Positions 50,127 through 59,214 of a stretch of DNA of 64,000 nt are shown here, piece after piece. The position numbers and the translations under genes were made by a program. This stretch comes from Robiginitalea sediminis (GTDB taxonomy: Bacteria; Bacteroidota; Bacteroidia; Flavobacteriales; Flavobacteriaceae), in assembly GCF_002198115.1 (NCBI RefSeq), contig NZ_NGNR01000003.1:508617-572616 (forward strand), read 5' to 3'. How positions within the stretch are numbered: the stretch's first letter is position 1; each line of letters opens with the position of its first letter. The notes below the pieces were generated by a model. The model did no database searches. It had not been told where the DNA came from and was given only the letters and a program-made list of their open reading frames with translations.

Positions 50127-50158
50127 ATGGTAGTGTTTAGGTGTTCAAGCACTACCAT
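50127..50158 (-). promoter_or_regulatory. leader inverted repeat of the lipocalin-like gene
   Basis: ATGGTAGTG (50127-50135) and CACTACCAT (50150-50158), a perfect 9-bp repeat with 14-base spacer, beginning 2 bases upstream of the start codon. Could mask the start region in RNA or bind a regulator. Confidence 0.5.
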
Positions 50159-50221
50159 AACGACTTATCCGTCATGAATATTACAGTAAACCCATAAACG
50201 TCCCCAAATAAGCAGACCTGC

Positions 50222-50791
50222 CTACCGGTCCATTCGGCCCATAATTAACCGGATTTGCCCCATGTGGTTGGCCTGGTGTTCCATGACGTGGTACCAGGCC
50301 CAATGGTTGTCCATACCGCCCCCAAGGGCAGTAGAGGCCAGCCAGGCATCGTCTTTTTCTTTTAACATGCGCAGGGTGTTGGCCCGCACTTCTCCCCAGA
50401 GGTCCAGATAGTAGCTGATGGGCTGGTCCACAAGTTGTTCCCGAGCGTTGTCGCCCAGGCGGAGGGCTGTATCCCACATCGCCACCTCTTCAGGGTTAAA
50501 TTGCCGGCCCTCGAAGGTATACACCTGGTAGTATTTTTCCGTGGCGGCCAGGTGGTAAATAAGGGCGCCGATTCGGTTGGCCTGCTCGTCCAGCAGGAAA
50601 TCGGTCTGTTCCGGGCTCAGTTCCGCTACCGAACGCGTTACCCTTCCCTTTAAATCCTCCAACATGGAAACCAGGTTGCCCACTTGGGTGGAATAGCCCT
50701 TAGGCGGGGCAATGGAATATTGGGCCTGGGCCACTTGGATTTGTACAAAAAACAAGCAAATAAGTACCGGAAAAGCGAAGCGTTTTTTCAT
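50222..50791 (-). CDS. exported DinB-like protein
   Basis: 189 residues with signal peptide (about 1-23, ends QAQ). A four-helix DinB-type bundle: AELSPEQTDFLLDEQANRIGALIYHLAATEKYY, then WAWYHVMEHQANHMGQIRLIMGR. The three His positions expected for metal binding are visible (YHLAA, EHQANH). DinB proteins are usually cytoplasmic; the secreted form recurs in Bacteroidota. Substrate unknown. Confidence 0.78.
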   Translation of the reverse strand: MKKRFAFPVLICLFFVQIQVAQAQYSIAPPKGYSTQVGNLVSMLEDLKGRVTRSVAELSPEQTDFLLDEQANRIGALIYHLAATEKYYQVYTFEGRQFNPEEVAMWDTALRLGDNAREQLVDQPISYYLDLWGEVRANTLRMLKEKDDAWLASTALGGGMDNHWAWYHVMEHQANHMGQIRLIMGRMDR

Positions 50792-50845
50792 ATGAGTTCG
50801 TTAATGGATTTACAAACAGGGGGGAGTACCAGTAAGATACTTCTA

Positions 50846-51568
50846 TTATTTGTTTTCTGGTAATTCATCCGCGATTAGTTCCTGAATTTCCCCGATGGTC
50901 GTTAAGCCCAGCTGAATCCGTTTAATCCCGAAGATGAGGTTGTCCTGGTTGAATTTTAAGATATTCTGGGCTTTTGAGGGCCGCAGCAAAATGGTGTAAT
51001 CCCGCAATTCAACGGAGTGCTTGAATTCAAAAGCTACAATTTCATCGAATAAAATAGGCAGCCAGTGCTCGTTAAAGGCAATCTCTACATCGTTTACGGA
51101 TTTCACCATTCGGGAGGCTTCATCGTCGTAATAGCGTCCGAGCATAAAGCGCAGTTTCTTGTTGGAGATTTTATCCAACCCGTTGGATTTTAAAACCTCG
51201 TAGGCATTGGTAAGGGGTTGGAACCGGTCAAACTGTACCACCTTCCCCAGCCACAGATGGATGCTGTCCTGGGTTTGCTGGGATATGTCCGCTTGCAATA
51301 TTTTTTTGGATGCAACAACTGCATTGCTAAAGTTAGATTCGATGTTCATCAGTGCCTGCCGGTCGCTGGCCAGGTTTTCCTGGATTTGGGCCAGGATTTC
51401 CTTTTCAAAGACCTCGTCTTTCCGCGCCTCGTTCAGGTTATTCAGCTGGAGGGCGATCAGAATCCCGATTACCACCAGGACGATTTCCCCGATGGCATAC
51501 AGGAGGTACTTGCTAAAGCGGTTTTCGGCAAGCAGGCGCTGGCGGATGCGGCGGAAGAACTTAATCAT
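50846..51568 (-). CDS. DUF6090-family protein (tandem copy A)
   Basis: 240-residue DUF6090 protein. N-terminal 50 residues nearly identical to the gene upstream (MIKFFRRIRQRLLAENRFSK, then the membrane helix VLVVIGILIALQLNNLNE). The rest is diverged and helical, ending in LADELPENK. The start overlaps the neighbour's stop by 8 bases. Confidence 0.82.
   Translation of the reverse strand: MIKFFRRIRQRLLAENRFSKYLLYAIGEIVLVVIGILIALQLNNLNEARKDEVFEKEILAQIQENLASDRQALMNIESNFSNAVVASKKILQADISQQTQDSIHLWLGKVVQFDRFQPLTNAYEVLKSNGLDKISNKKLRFMLGRYYDDEASRMVKSVNDVEIAFNEHWLPILFDEIVAFEFKHSVELRDYTILLRPSKAQNILKFNQDNLIFGIKRIQLGLTTIGEIQELIADELPENK
51454..51568. repeat. direct repeat, copy A
   Basis: About 115 bases encoding the first 38 residues of one DUF6090 gene, with about six differences from 52250-52364. 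The 60 bases at 51482-51541 are identical to 52278-52337. Confidence 0.85.
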
Positions 51569-52364
51569 TCAGATAGGTTTTAATATCCCGGATCAGGGCT
51601 TCGGCACTCGCTTTTCGCTGGGCCATCACAGAAAGCGAATTAAAGGAGCGGCCTAAATCGCCAATCACGTAATTCTCAAACTGCGGACGATCCACCAAAC
51701 TGCGGAAGTCCACCTCTAACGTGCGTTTGTCGGGTATGGAATCCAGGAAGGCATAAAAGCGCTGGTTGCTTTCGCTGTCCTGGTTCAGGACATAATGGCT
51801 GGAATGAACGCTCACATAGTTTTCCGGAATGGTCGCCATCAACGGTTCAAACTGGGAGACGATGATTTCGTTGGTGGACGCAGTAACTTCCATAAGTAAA
51901 TGGAAGTTGGCATAATACTGGGTGATTTTTTTTAAAAGTTCCTTGTTGGTAAAGGTTGAGAATACCCCGGAACTCTCCGATGCGTTATAGGTAGCGGCAT
52001 AACTTATGGCCTCGTTGCTGTAGTACAGGGGTTCCACCCGCTGGCCAAAGGCATCGGCATCGATTGGGGCCTGGGGGTCCCGCACCTTTTGAAGCAACCA
52101 ACCCAGTTGCTCCACCCGGTTTTCGTAAAAGGCGGTTTGCTCTTCGAACTTGCGGATGTCATTGGCTAAATCCTCGAGGAGATCCGCGTAGAAAGTCCGT
52201 TCCAGCTTCCGGTTTTGCTTGTATTCGTTCCAGGTATTGATCTGCAGCGCAATCAGGATCCCGATTACCACCAGGATGATTTCCCCGATGGCATACAGGA
52301 GGTACTTGCTAAAGCGGTTTTCGGCAAGCAGGCGCTGTCGGATGCGGCGGAAGAATTTGATCAT
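51561..52364 (-). CDS. DUF6090-family protein (tandem copy B)
   Basis: 267-residue DUF6090 protein with the same N-terminus as the neighbouring copy (membrane helix about 24-43), then a diverged soluble part containing NTWNEYKQNRKLERTFYADLLEDLAND. It lies 23 bases downstream of the NTF2-like lipoprotein. The two copies probably arose by tandem duplication with C-terminal divergence. Confidence 0.82.
   Translation of the reverse strand: MIKFFRRIRQRLLAENRFSKYLLYAIGEIILVVIGILIALQINTWNEYKQNRKLERTFYADLLEDLANDIRKFEEQTAFYENRVEQLGWLLQKVRDPQAPIDADAFGQRVEPLYYSNEAISYAATYNASESSGVFSTFTNKELLKKITQYYANFHLLMEVTASTNEIIVSQFEPLMATIPENYVSVHSSHYVLNQDSESNQRFYAFLDSIPDKRTLEVDFRSLVDRPQFENYVIGDLGRSFNSLSVMAQRKASAEALIRDIKTYLND
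52250..52364. repeat. direct repeat, copy B
   Basis: Second copy of the near-identical stretch, 796 bases from copy A; encodes the N-terminus of the upstream DUF6090 gene. Confidence 0.85.
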
Positions 52365-52387
52365 GGGATTGGGGAATTACATGCGGA

Positions 52388-52888
52388 CTATTCCAGGGGG
52401 AGGCTGGTATTCCAGATGTTGCTGTAGAGTTTCCAGGTACCGTCCTCGTTTTTCCAGATGTTGATGTACTTGCCCTCGTCGATGGTATTTTCTTCCCCGT
52501 AGCGGAGGTAGTACGTCCCTTCATCCACCAGGTAGTTTTCATCGCCATAGAAGGCCGTGGACACCTCGGTGAATTCGTGAATGCCGTAGTTCACCCAATC
52601 CGCATTGAGTTGGGCTATGTCCTTTTGCCCGGTTACGGCAGGGGAATTGGGGGGAAGCACCCGGGCGTCCGCCGTAAAGGATCCGTTCAGGTAGGCCGTG
52701 TCTTTGGTAATATGCGCCTGGGTAAACGCCTGGGTTTGCTCCTGAATCCGGGCTTTGGCCGCTTCCAGGTCGAAAGCCTCGGGGGTAGTCTCCACGGTCG
52801 CATCGGCTGCGGGTTGCTTTCCATTACAGGAAGCAAGTAGTACGGAAATAAGTACGGAAAAGAAGGTACACTTCCAGGATGGTCTCAT
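52388..52888 (-). CDS. NTF2-like (DUF4440) lipoprotein
   Basis: 166-residue lipoprotein (MRPSWKCTFFSVLISVLLASC, Cys 21). Mature SnoaL/DUF4440 fold: IQEQTQAFTQAHITKDTAYLNGSFTADARVLPPNSPAVTGQKDIAQL, then EGKYINIWKNEDGTWKLYSNIWN. Its gene precedes the DUF6090 pair; probable co-transcription with them. Confidence 0.8.
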   Translation of the reverse strand: MRPSWKCTFFSVLISVLLASCNGKQPAADATVETTPEAFDLEAAKARIQEQTQAFTQAHITKDTAYLNGSFTADARVLPPNSPAVTGQKDIAQLNADWVNYGIHEFTEVSTAFYGDENYLVDEGTYYLRYGEENTIDEGKYINIWKNEDGTWKLYSNIWNTSLPLE

Positions 52889-53202
52889 AAGGGGTTTAGG
52901 GTTGGTTGTTTTTGAACTTCCTCAGGATGGTTTGTGCCTGGGAAGGGGTTTTATGCAAAACCCGTCCGGACGCATTTGGCCCCCAGCGGTTTATAGCTAT
53001 TTCCTAAATGTAGGGAATTTTGGAACAGAACTGCAGGTTGGAAATTGGCCGGTGCGAACTATAGCTACTCTTTGACCCCTTTCCACTAAAAGTACGCCCC
53101 AAACAAGCTGTTCAAAAAGCGAACATAATCCCGTACTCCCCGAGTCAGTGTTCTGCCCCAGCCGTTTTCCCGATGCGTTTTGGCCGAGTGGGATACTCTT
53201 TC
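52889..53202. other. 314-base intergenic region with promoter-like and leader hairpin elements
   Basis: No coding frame seen. On the minus strand a -7-like TACATTTA is at 53005-53012, inside the string CAAAATTCCCTACATTTA that also occurs at 62704-62721. Between it and the 52388 gene a perfect stem GGGTTTT/AAAACCC with loop ATGC is at 52946-52963, in the expected 5' leader. Confidence 0.5.
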
Positions 53203-54255
53203 TTAAAAAACCCGTTCAAAGCTTTTACCGTTAAACCGGTAAACTGCAGCGGGGGATTCTCCCGCAAACAGCAAATCCCCTTCCCGTGTCCTGTAGATGG
53301 TCCAAATGGTATCGCTGTTCACCCCGTCTTCCGAAGTGAACTGCTCGAAGGTTTCCGTATCAGGGTCGTACCGCCAAATGCCCGAGTAGACGGTTCCAAA
53401 CCACATCTTCCCGGTTGTATCCTCGGCAATGGAGAAGGCGCGGTGAAGGGTGTTTTCACTCCCTTCCTCGTAGTCCAAATGGTGTTTTTTTGTAAAATTC
53501 TCGGTGGTTTCCCCATCAAAAACAAAGAGGCCCGCCCCGTTGTCTGCCATCCACAGCCTGCCTTGATGATCGATGAAAATCCCGCGAATACCCATATTGC
53601 GCTCGTCGTCCTGCCGTCCCATCTCATCCCTCCCTACAGCCACAAAAGAACTGTCCCTGAATCCGAAGACCTTCTCCATGGTTCCTAACCACACTGTACT
53701 ATCCCTGCCATAGGTGGCCTTCGTCGTGGGGAAATACAGGTATTTGTTGCCCATATCCGCAGGGACCGGGTAGGGATGAAAGGTGGTTGCCTCTGGCGTG
53801 GCTTCATAAACGCCCGGAGCCACGTACACCGTGTCTGTTGGGTTCAACCCTTTTTGGATCCATAATGTGCCTGACCCCCGGATTCCGTCTATTCCCTCTT
53901 CCGAAAAGCCCTCCCCGTTGTACTTAAACGCACGGAAACCGTTCTCCACCCAGAGGGTGCCCCGGGAGTCTTTGTGCAGGTTTCCGGAAACAGGCAGGCC
54001 ATTTTTGCCGGTAAAGTATCGGATGTCCCCGCCGTCGTACTTGGCCACATAATCCGGGGAGGAAAACCAGAGGTTCCCCTTATCGTCCTGCAGGATATCC
54101 CGAATGCCCCGTGTTTCCTTTAACCAAAGGTTCGAGTCCGGTGTGGCTGGGATCAGGCTCTTTTGGACCACATCTCGCTTGGCCCCCTGTTGACAGGCAG
54201 TTATGAGGGCTATGAGCAACAGGATGGTCAGGGACCACTGTGCTGGTATTCTCAT
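53203..54255 (-). CDS. two-component-regulator-type propeller lipoprotein
   Basis: 350-residue lipoprotein (lipobox TAC, Cys 21). Six to seven repeated blades of the form (I/L)-x-x-D-x-x-G-x-(L/M)-W-F/M-G/A: LQDDKGNLWFSS, HKDSRGTLWVEN, FIDHQGRLWMADNGAG, AEDTTGKMWFGTVYSG and RTREGDLLFAG. These are the RegP-type propeller repeats of hybrid two-component sensors, but no histidine kinase part follows, so it is a stand-alone periplasmic sensor or binding protein. Binding partner unknown; the sulfatase gene lies upstream. Confidence 0.8.
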   Translation of the reverse strand: MRIPAQWSLTILLLIALITACQQGAKRDVVQKSLIPATPDSNLWLKETRGIRDILQDDKGNLWFSSPDYVAKYDGGDIRYFTGKNGLPVSGNLHKDSRGTLWVENGFRAFKYNGEGFSEEGIDGIRGSGTLWIQKGLNPTDTVYVAPGVYEATPEATTFHPYPVPADMGNKYLYFPTTKATYGRDSTVWLGTMEKVFGFRDSSFVAVGRDEMGRQDDERNMGIRGIFIDHQGRLWMADNGAGLFVFDGETTENFTKKHHLDYEEGSENTLHRAFSIAEDTTGKMWFGTVYSGIWRYDPDTETFEQFTSEDGVNSDTIWTIYRTREGDLLFAGESPAAVYRFNGKSFERVF

Positions 54256-54319
54256 CGGCAGGATGGTTTGGGGTGACGTGAACTGAGTATTGAAACTAAT
54301 GGAAACCTTCTTTGCGACA

Positions 54320-56293
54320 TTACTTTCTATACCCCTTTACATACACCGTCCGGTTCGCCACGGCAGGGGCCTGCCCTCCGGTGCCCCGTCGGGTTTCCAC
54401 AACCAGGGTGGGCTCCCAGGGCGTGCCGGTTGGGGCTTCCAGCCACAATGTCTGGGTCATTTCCGCTTCTATCCAGGCCCCTGTTTTGGGGTGTTGGTAG
54501 GGGACCTGGGTGGTAATCACCAGACGATTACCTTCCCACCGGCTGGTGGACCGATAGGGGCGGGTGCTGCGCCCCATCGTATTGGTGTTTTCAGAAAGCG
54601 AACCGTCCAGGCGGTAGCGGTATTTCTGCAAGGGCTGGATTTCCCTGGGAATAAACGTAACCCGCTCTATTTCCAATTGGTCCGGGCGGTGGATGATGGA
54701 GATTTCATCACCCCACCCGCTTCCCAGGGCGGGGATATCGGGCGTTTCTTTCCGGTTGATGACGGATACCCGGTGCAGTTCGGCCGTAGACCAGCTGCCG
54801 GAAAAATCCGGGTTGGGCAGGGCATTAAAGGAGGTATCCGTTTTGCCCCGGTCCGTACGCTCGTACGTAGGGATCCACTTCCCGGAGCCCACTTTGGGAG
54901 GCAAATACGGGTCGGCCGCGTTGGCGCTGGCCGATACCCGGGGGTATTGCACCAGGGAGGCTTCATAGGCATGTACAATGGAATCCATAATGCCGATTAC
55001 CCAGGGGTAGTAGTCCTTAACATCGATTTCCTCCTGCGGGTCCACCCCAAGGTCAAAGAGGCGCACAAGGTTGTCCGGGTCGGGGTCCGGGATTTCGGTT
55101 AAATAGCGGTACCAGAGTTTCCAGTCGTGCCACTTCACGGCCATTATCTCCCCCCTCCGGTTCATGATAATGGCGCTTTCCCGGTTGGAATGGGGCTGGG
55201 CGGCTTTCAGGAAGGGCAGTTGGTTTACCCCATCGATAAACCGGTCGTTGGTTTCGGTTGGGGTCACCTTTGCGGCAGCCAGGATGGTAGTAAACAGGTC
55301 GGTTTCATGCACCACTTCGTTGGACACCTGCCCGGGGGGAATCTGCGCGGGCCATCGGATCACCGCCGGGGTCCGGATGCCGCCTTCCATGGCCGAGTTG
55401 TAGTACCCCCGCCAGGGGCCGGGGTGGCCGCGCCAGGGCCGCCGCATTTCCGCCCCGTTGTCGGTACACCAAATTACCAGGGTATTCTCTTCTATTCCGA
55501 GCCGTTCCAATTCCTGAAGGAGCAACCCCACGTTGAAGTCCACATCGGCCATGGAATCGGCCATGTTCCCTGCCCCGGTAACCCCCTCTTTGTCTGGGTG
55601 GGGCAAGGCCGGAAAATGCAGTTGGGTCATGGGGTAGTACAGGAAAAAGGGCTTGTTTTTTTGTGCGTTTTCCCGGATAAAGCGGACCCCGTGCTCTGCC
55701 GCCTCCCGGTCTATGGTGCGCCGGGCGGACACATCGAAGGGTTTTACTTTTTGGGCGGTTTCCCCCGCTTTCCCCTGCCAGATATAGGTGAGTTCCTGAT
55801 CTGCCGGAAACCCTTCCATGGACGAAAACTGGGAGACATGGGTGGTGCCGGGAATTCCGTACCACTCGTCAAAGCCCTGGTCGGTAGGCTCCCGTTTCCC
55901 CAGCCAGTTGTCCCCACCAATGTCCCATTTCCCAAAAAGGGCCGTGGCATAGCCGGCGGTTTTCAGGCGCTCGGCAATGGTGTTTTCCCAAAGCGTCGTC
56001 CCTCTATAGTAGTCATCCCCGGCCCGTGTAGCATACCGCCCCGTCAGCAGGGCGATGCGGGACGGGGTACAGGAATACTCCACGTTGAAGTTCGTAAGCC
56101 GGATGCCTTCCTCCCCAATCCGATCGATGTTCGGGGTGGGCACCCCCCGGGCACCCCCGAAGGAATTCACTTCCCCAACCCCCAGGTTATCCGGGAAAAT
56201 AAGGACGATGTTCGGGTGCTCCTGGGCGCTCAATGGCGCGGTAAGCAGGAGGCACAGGAGGGTACAGAGGATGGAGAAGGACTGTTGCTTCAT
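54320..56293 (-). CDS. arylsulfatase (formylglycine-dependent, type I)
   Basis: 657-residue secreted sulfatase with signal peptide (about 1-23). The active-site CTPSR is at 75-79 within YSCTPSRIALLTGR, the FGly consensus C-x-P-S-R, so an anaerobic or aerobic maturase should be present elsewhere. The metal-site Asp near NIVLIFPDNLG and later HVSQF, LVIWCTDNGAE fit the fold. The C-terminus extends about 150 residues beyond the catalytic core. It likely removes sulfate from algal polysaccharide. The companion polysaccharide-utilization genes are not seen here. Confidence 0.9.
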   Translation of the reverse strand: MKQQSFSILCTLLCLLLTAPLSAQEHPNIVLIFPDNLGVGEVNSFGGARGVPTPNIDRIGEEGIRLTNFNVEYSCTPSRIALLTGRYATRAGDDYYRGTTLWENTIAERLKTAGYATALFGKWDIGGDNWLGKREPTDQGFDEWYGIPGTTHVSQFSSMEGFPADQELTYIWQGKAGETAQKVKPFDVSARRTIDREAAEHGVRFIRENAQKNKPFFLYYPMTQLHFPALPHPDKEGVTGAGNMADSMADVDFNVGLLLQELERLGIEENTLVIWCTDNGAEMRRPWRGHPGPWRGYYNSAMEGGIRTPAVIRWPAQIPPGQVSNEVVHETDLFTTILAAAKVTPTETNDRFIDGVNQLPFLKAAQPHSNRESAIIMNRRGEIMAVKWHDWKLWYRYLTEIPDPDPDNLVRLFDLGVDPQEEIDVKDYYPWVIGIMDSIVHAYEASLVQYPRVSASANAADPYLPPKVGSGKWIPTYERTDRGKTDTSFNALPNPDFSGSWSTAELHRVSVINRKETPDIPALGSGWGDEISIIHRPDQLEIERVTFIPREIQPLQKYRYRLDGSLSENTNTMGRSTRPYRSTSRWEGNRLVITTQVPYQHPKTGAWIEAEMTQTLWLEAPTGTPWEPTLVVETRRGTGGQAPAVANRTVYVKGYRK

Positions 56294-56370
56294 ATGCTGC
56301 GGGCTGATGGTCAGTCAATGTAGTAAAAAATCTCGGGGATAGGGCGGAATCATACCATACCCCTTGTAGC

Positions 56371-56925
56371 CTACTGCTCCAACACCCCTTCCAGTTTGGT
56401 TTGCAGGTCTTGCTGATGTGAGGTTGCATCCTTTGGTAAACCCACAATATGGCGAATGACCAGGTTCTGGTCTAGGACCAGGGTCTTCGGATAAAGCTTA
56501 ACGCCAAGGTTTTTGATGTAGCTTTTGGAATCGATCAGATGTTGGAAGTGAAAAGGGTGCTCCTGCAAGAAGGCGGTAACTTCCGGGGCTTCTTCGAAGG
56601 TGATGGCCACAAAATTCACAGTATCGGCAAAATGAGACCTCAGGGCGTTAAGTGCCGGGATTTCTTCTATGCAGGGGGCGCAGGTGGTAAACCAGAATAC
56701 AAGTAGAGTGGGCTTCCCTGCCAGATCTTCCGAAGAAAGCCTGCCTCCCTCTAAAAGCCGGAGGTCAAAGGGCGGAAGGGCAGTGCCCTCGCGCTGGTTA
56801 ACCGCTTCCTTGAGCAGTTCCTGAATTACAGCCGGTAGTTCTATAGCTGTCGTGTCTGGCTGTTGGGCCTGTATAAGCCCTTAAAAACAGATCAGCAAAA
56901 GGAGTATACGTGGATACCTGGCCAT
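56371..56925 (-). pseudogene. TlpA-like thioredoxin-fold protein broken by an in-frame stop
   Basis: The frame from ATG 56925 reads MARYPRILLLLICF and then TAA at 56881-56883, inside what would be the signal peptide. It continues without other stops to 56371: LAGKPTLLVFWFTTCAPCIEEIP (redox motif CAPC) and ITFEEAPEVTAFLQ, DSKSYIKNLGVKLYPKTLVLD, as in TlpA/ResA-like proteins. I see no alternative start codon between the TAA and position 56619. So the gene looks inactivated by one stop codon, or is read through. It follows the XRE gene by 2 bases. Confidence 0.75.
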
Positions 56926-56927
56926 AG

Positions 56928-57593
56928 TTAAAATCGTAGGGAGCGGTTCTGTTTTTTTACGCTTCGGTCCAAAAGGGAAGCCAATCCTAGTGCAAGCAGA
57001 GCCAGGGCGGCAACACCTATTCGCAGACCCGGGTGGATTTTTGGCTGAACCGAAAATGCCACGGCAAAAGGTACTCCAAGAATAACAGCCCGATGCAGGT
57101 AGAGGTTATTTGGTACAAAACGCAGTTTAGAACGTAAAAAGGCCCTGAACTTTTTAAGCTTCTGTTTAAACAATTCATTGCGGAAAGAAGGTATTTTTTC
57201 CAGTTCCAGGTATTGAATGTAGCCGTGTATGACTTCCAGTTGTTCCTTTTCCAGCTCTTTTTCCTTTAAGCTTTCCAGAAGATCGATGAAGTTTCCGAAG
57301 GTCTGGGATTCTGACTTGTTGCTGGTCAGACGGCGTTTCTTTTTCAGGAAAACAATAGTGGCGTTTAAATCCCTGGTTTCAGAAAGGGAATTCGGTCCCA
57401 GCAATTCTTCAAGATCGGCTCCCAATGCGGTGGCTATTCTTTTTATGGTTTCACCTGTTGGTTGGGATTCGCATTTTTCAATGCGCTGGATGGTACGTAA
57501 ACCCACATGTGCTTCCTCGGCCAAATATTCCTGAGACATACCGCGAAGCGTTCGTAACGCTTTAATTTTAGATCCAAGCTTCTCTGATTCCAT
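56928..57593 (-). CDS. XRE-family regulator with C-terminal hydrophobic segment
   Basis: 221 residues from Met 57593 (MESEKLGSKIKALR). HTH at about 7-62: LRGMSQEYLAEEAHVGLRTIQRIEKCESQPTGETI. The C-terminal region (about 165-221) is hydrophobic with two segments, suggesting a membrane-tethered regulator. A longer start at 57629 is rejected because the -7 element (57614-57621) lies within that extension. Upstream operon partner is the broken TlpA gene. Confidence 0.85.
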   Translation of the reverse strand: MESEKLGSKIKALRTLRGMSQEYLAEEAHVGLRTIQRIEKCESQPTGETIKRIATALGADLEELLGPNSLSETRDLNATIVFLKKKRRLTSNKSESQTFGNFIDLLESLKEKELEKEQLEVIHGYIQYLELEKIPSFRNELFKQKLKKFRAFLRSKLRFVPNNLYLHRAVILGVPFAVAFSVQPKIHPGLRIGVAALALLALGLASLLDRSVKKQNRSLRF

Positions 57594-57610
57594 TTTTGGT
57601 GTTTTTGTTT

Positions 57611-57626
57611 CGGCAAATGTATGCCG
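57611..57626 (-). promoter_or_regulatory. XRE gene promoter with palindromic operator
   Basis: TACATTTG (minus strand; CAAATGTA at 57614-57621 on plus) is a full -7 match. It sits inside the palindrome CGGCA-N6-TGCCG (57611-57626), a probable autoregulatory operator. Start codon of the XRE gene is 17 bases downstream. Confidence 0.65.
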
Positions 57627-57720
57627 CAACCCGGATGACCTCTTGCGTCAGGATGCCGCCATCTATGCGCCAATTGATAGAAATGTTTGGGAGGATAGTT
57701 GGTGGCGCGGGGACTCTTGG

Positions 57721-59187
57721 CTACAAGGACTCTCTTTCCCTGTCCAATTGCGCCTTTCGTTCACGTGCCTTCTGCAATAGTGAGTCCAGGTCTTGCCGGT
57801 TAAAATAGCGTCCGTCATTCACTACGGCAAAAATATCCTGGGTGGCTTTAATGTCCAGTAGCGGATTGCTGTTTAGGATCACCAAATCGGCTTCTTTGTG
57901 TTCTTCCACAGTAGCCTTTTGGCTCAGAACCCCCATAAATTCAGCCCCGTTAATGGTGGCACTCTGCAGGATTTCCAGGGGTGTCAGGCCAGCCTCTTGA
58001 AACAAAACCAGTTCCTGGTGGAGGGAGAGGGCGGGGTATACATAGGTGTTGAGCGCTGCTGCATCACTCCCCGCGAGTAATTTGATGCCCGCCTGGTTCA
58101 GATAATAGACCTGTTTGGCCGTCAACGCATACCGGTCTTTCCGCTCCTGTTTCTGCTGAGGGGTCTCATGGGCCATCCTATTTATCCGCCATTGGTAATT
58201 GGCGGTAAAGCGCTGGGTCAGATAGTCCAGGAACAGATCCCGGGAGTGGTCGTTCTCATCCAAAAAAGCCAGCTGCTTCCCGCCGATTAATGTCGGGGTC
58301 ACGGCAATGCCGGTCTTACTCAGTTCCCGGTAGGCCAGGTTGGCCTTTTGCTGATTGAAGGCGTCACTATAGTACTCGCGGGCTCCTGCTGCGGATATTT
58401 CCCCGGTCCTGAGTTGTTCCACTATGCGTTTTTCATCGGCTCCCAACCGCAGCAGATAGCTGGCGTGTTCAATGCTGCTAAAGCCGGCATCTACCACTTC
58501 TTGTATGGTTAAATCCATGGGTACGTGGCCCGAGACCCGGAAACCTCTTTTTTTCGCTTCCCGAACACTGGTCAGAAACAATTCTCCGGAAAGGGTATTT
58601 TCGGTGATTTTCACCAGATCTACCTTATAGCCTTCCAGAGTATCCAGCATTTCTGCCAGTTCCTTTTCATTGGCAATTTCCAGATCCCCTTTCCAAATGG
58701 AGTTTATTCCCTCCAGTTTTCTTCCTGCGGTAAATATTTGAGGCCCTAATTGTTTATCCTCCTCAATTTCGCCCCGCCAGGCAAGCACTTGTTCCCCAAG
58801 GTCACTCGCCATATCCCTGACGGTGGTAATGCCATAGGCAATAAAAACCGGGAGCAAGGCCAGATTATCCGCAACCAGATCCTGCCCTTCCAGGTGGATG
58901 TGCATATCCCACAGGCCGGGAATGATGTATTTCCCGGTAATATCGATCTCGTTTTCGGGGTTAACCAGAGCCTGGAGATCGGTGTAATGCCCTATGGCCA
59001 GGATCATCCCGCTGTCTATCAGGATGGCCCTGTTCTCCAGGAGAGCACCGTCCCGCACATCTACGATGGCACCATGGTTTAACAAAATAGCATTGTCCGA
59101 TACCTGAAGTTCGGTTTTCGTGCCCGGGTTACAGGACCCGATAAGGATCAGTAATATTATAAATCCGGTTGCTTGTGAAATTCTCAT
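57721..59187 (-). CDS. exported amidohydrolase-family lipoprotein
   Basis: 488-residue amidohydrolase (lipobox SCN, Cys 19 region). Metal site DMHIHLEG near 95, a later conserved HVPMDL and IEHASY (His ligands), and GSDAAALNTYVYPALSLHQEL with Asp near 370. Such exported members resemble dipeptidases or prolidases (X-Pro-cleaving). An N-terminal and C-terminal beta-sandwich flank the barrel. Substrate unknown. Confidence 0.84.
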   Translation of the reverse strand: MRISQATGFIILLILIGSCNPGTKTELQVSDNAILLNHGAIVDVRDGALLENRAILIDSGMILAIGHYTDLQALVNPENEIDITGKYIIPGLWDMHIHLEGQDLVADNLALLPVFIAYGITTVRDMASDLGEQVLAWRGEIEEDKQLGPQIFTAGRKLEGINSIWKGDLEIANEKELAEMLDTLEGYKVDLVKITENTLSGELFLTSVREAKKRGFRVSGHVPMDLTIQEVVDAGFSSIEHASYLLRLGADEKRIVEQLRTGEISAAGAREYYSDAFNQQKANLAYRELSKTGIAVTPTLIGGKQLAFLDENDHSRDLFLDYLTQRFTANYQWRINRMAHETPQQKQERKDRYALTAKQVYYLNQAGIKLLAGSDAAALNTYVYPALSLHQELVLFQEAGLTPLEILQSATINGAEFMGVLSQKATVEEHKEADLVILNSNPLLDIKATQDIFAVVNDGRYFNRQDLDSLLQKARERKAQLDRERESL

Positions 59188-59214
59188 AGACTGTTGTATG
59201 GAGGGTTTACCATA

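Noticed and set aside
50846..52364. Sequence assembly duplication
   Set aside because: The two genes differ widely beyond the first 40 codons, so they are true paralogs and not an assembly artefact.
27600..53000. Possible chromosomal integron, because many short single genes share one orientation
   Set aside because: I could not find attC-like repeats or an integron integrase. Spacers differ in length and sequence.
55127..56320. 398-codon open frame on the plus strand opposite the sulfatase gene
   Set aside because: It is antisense to a well-supported sulfatase with catalytic motifs; high GC makes long shadow frames common here. Its translation is Gly/Pro/His-rich and has no motifs.
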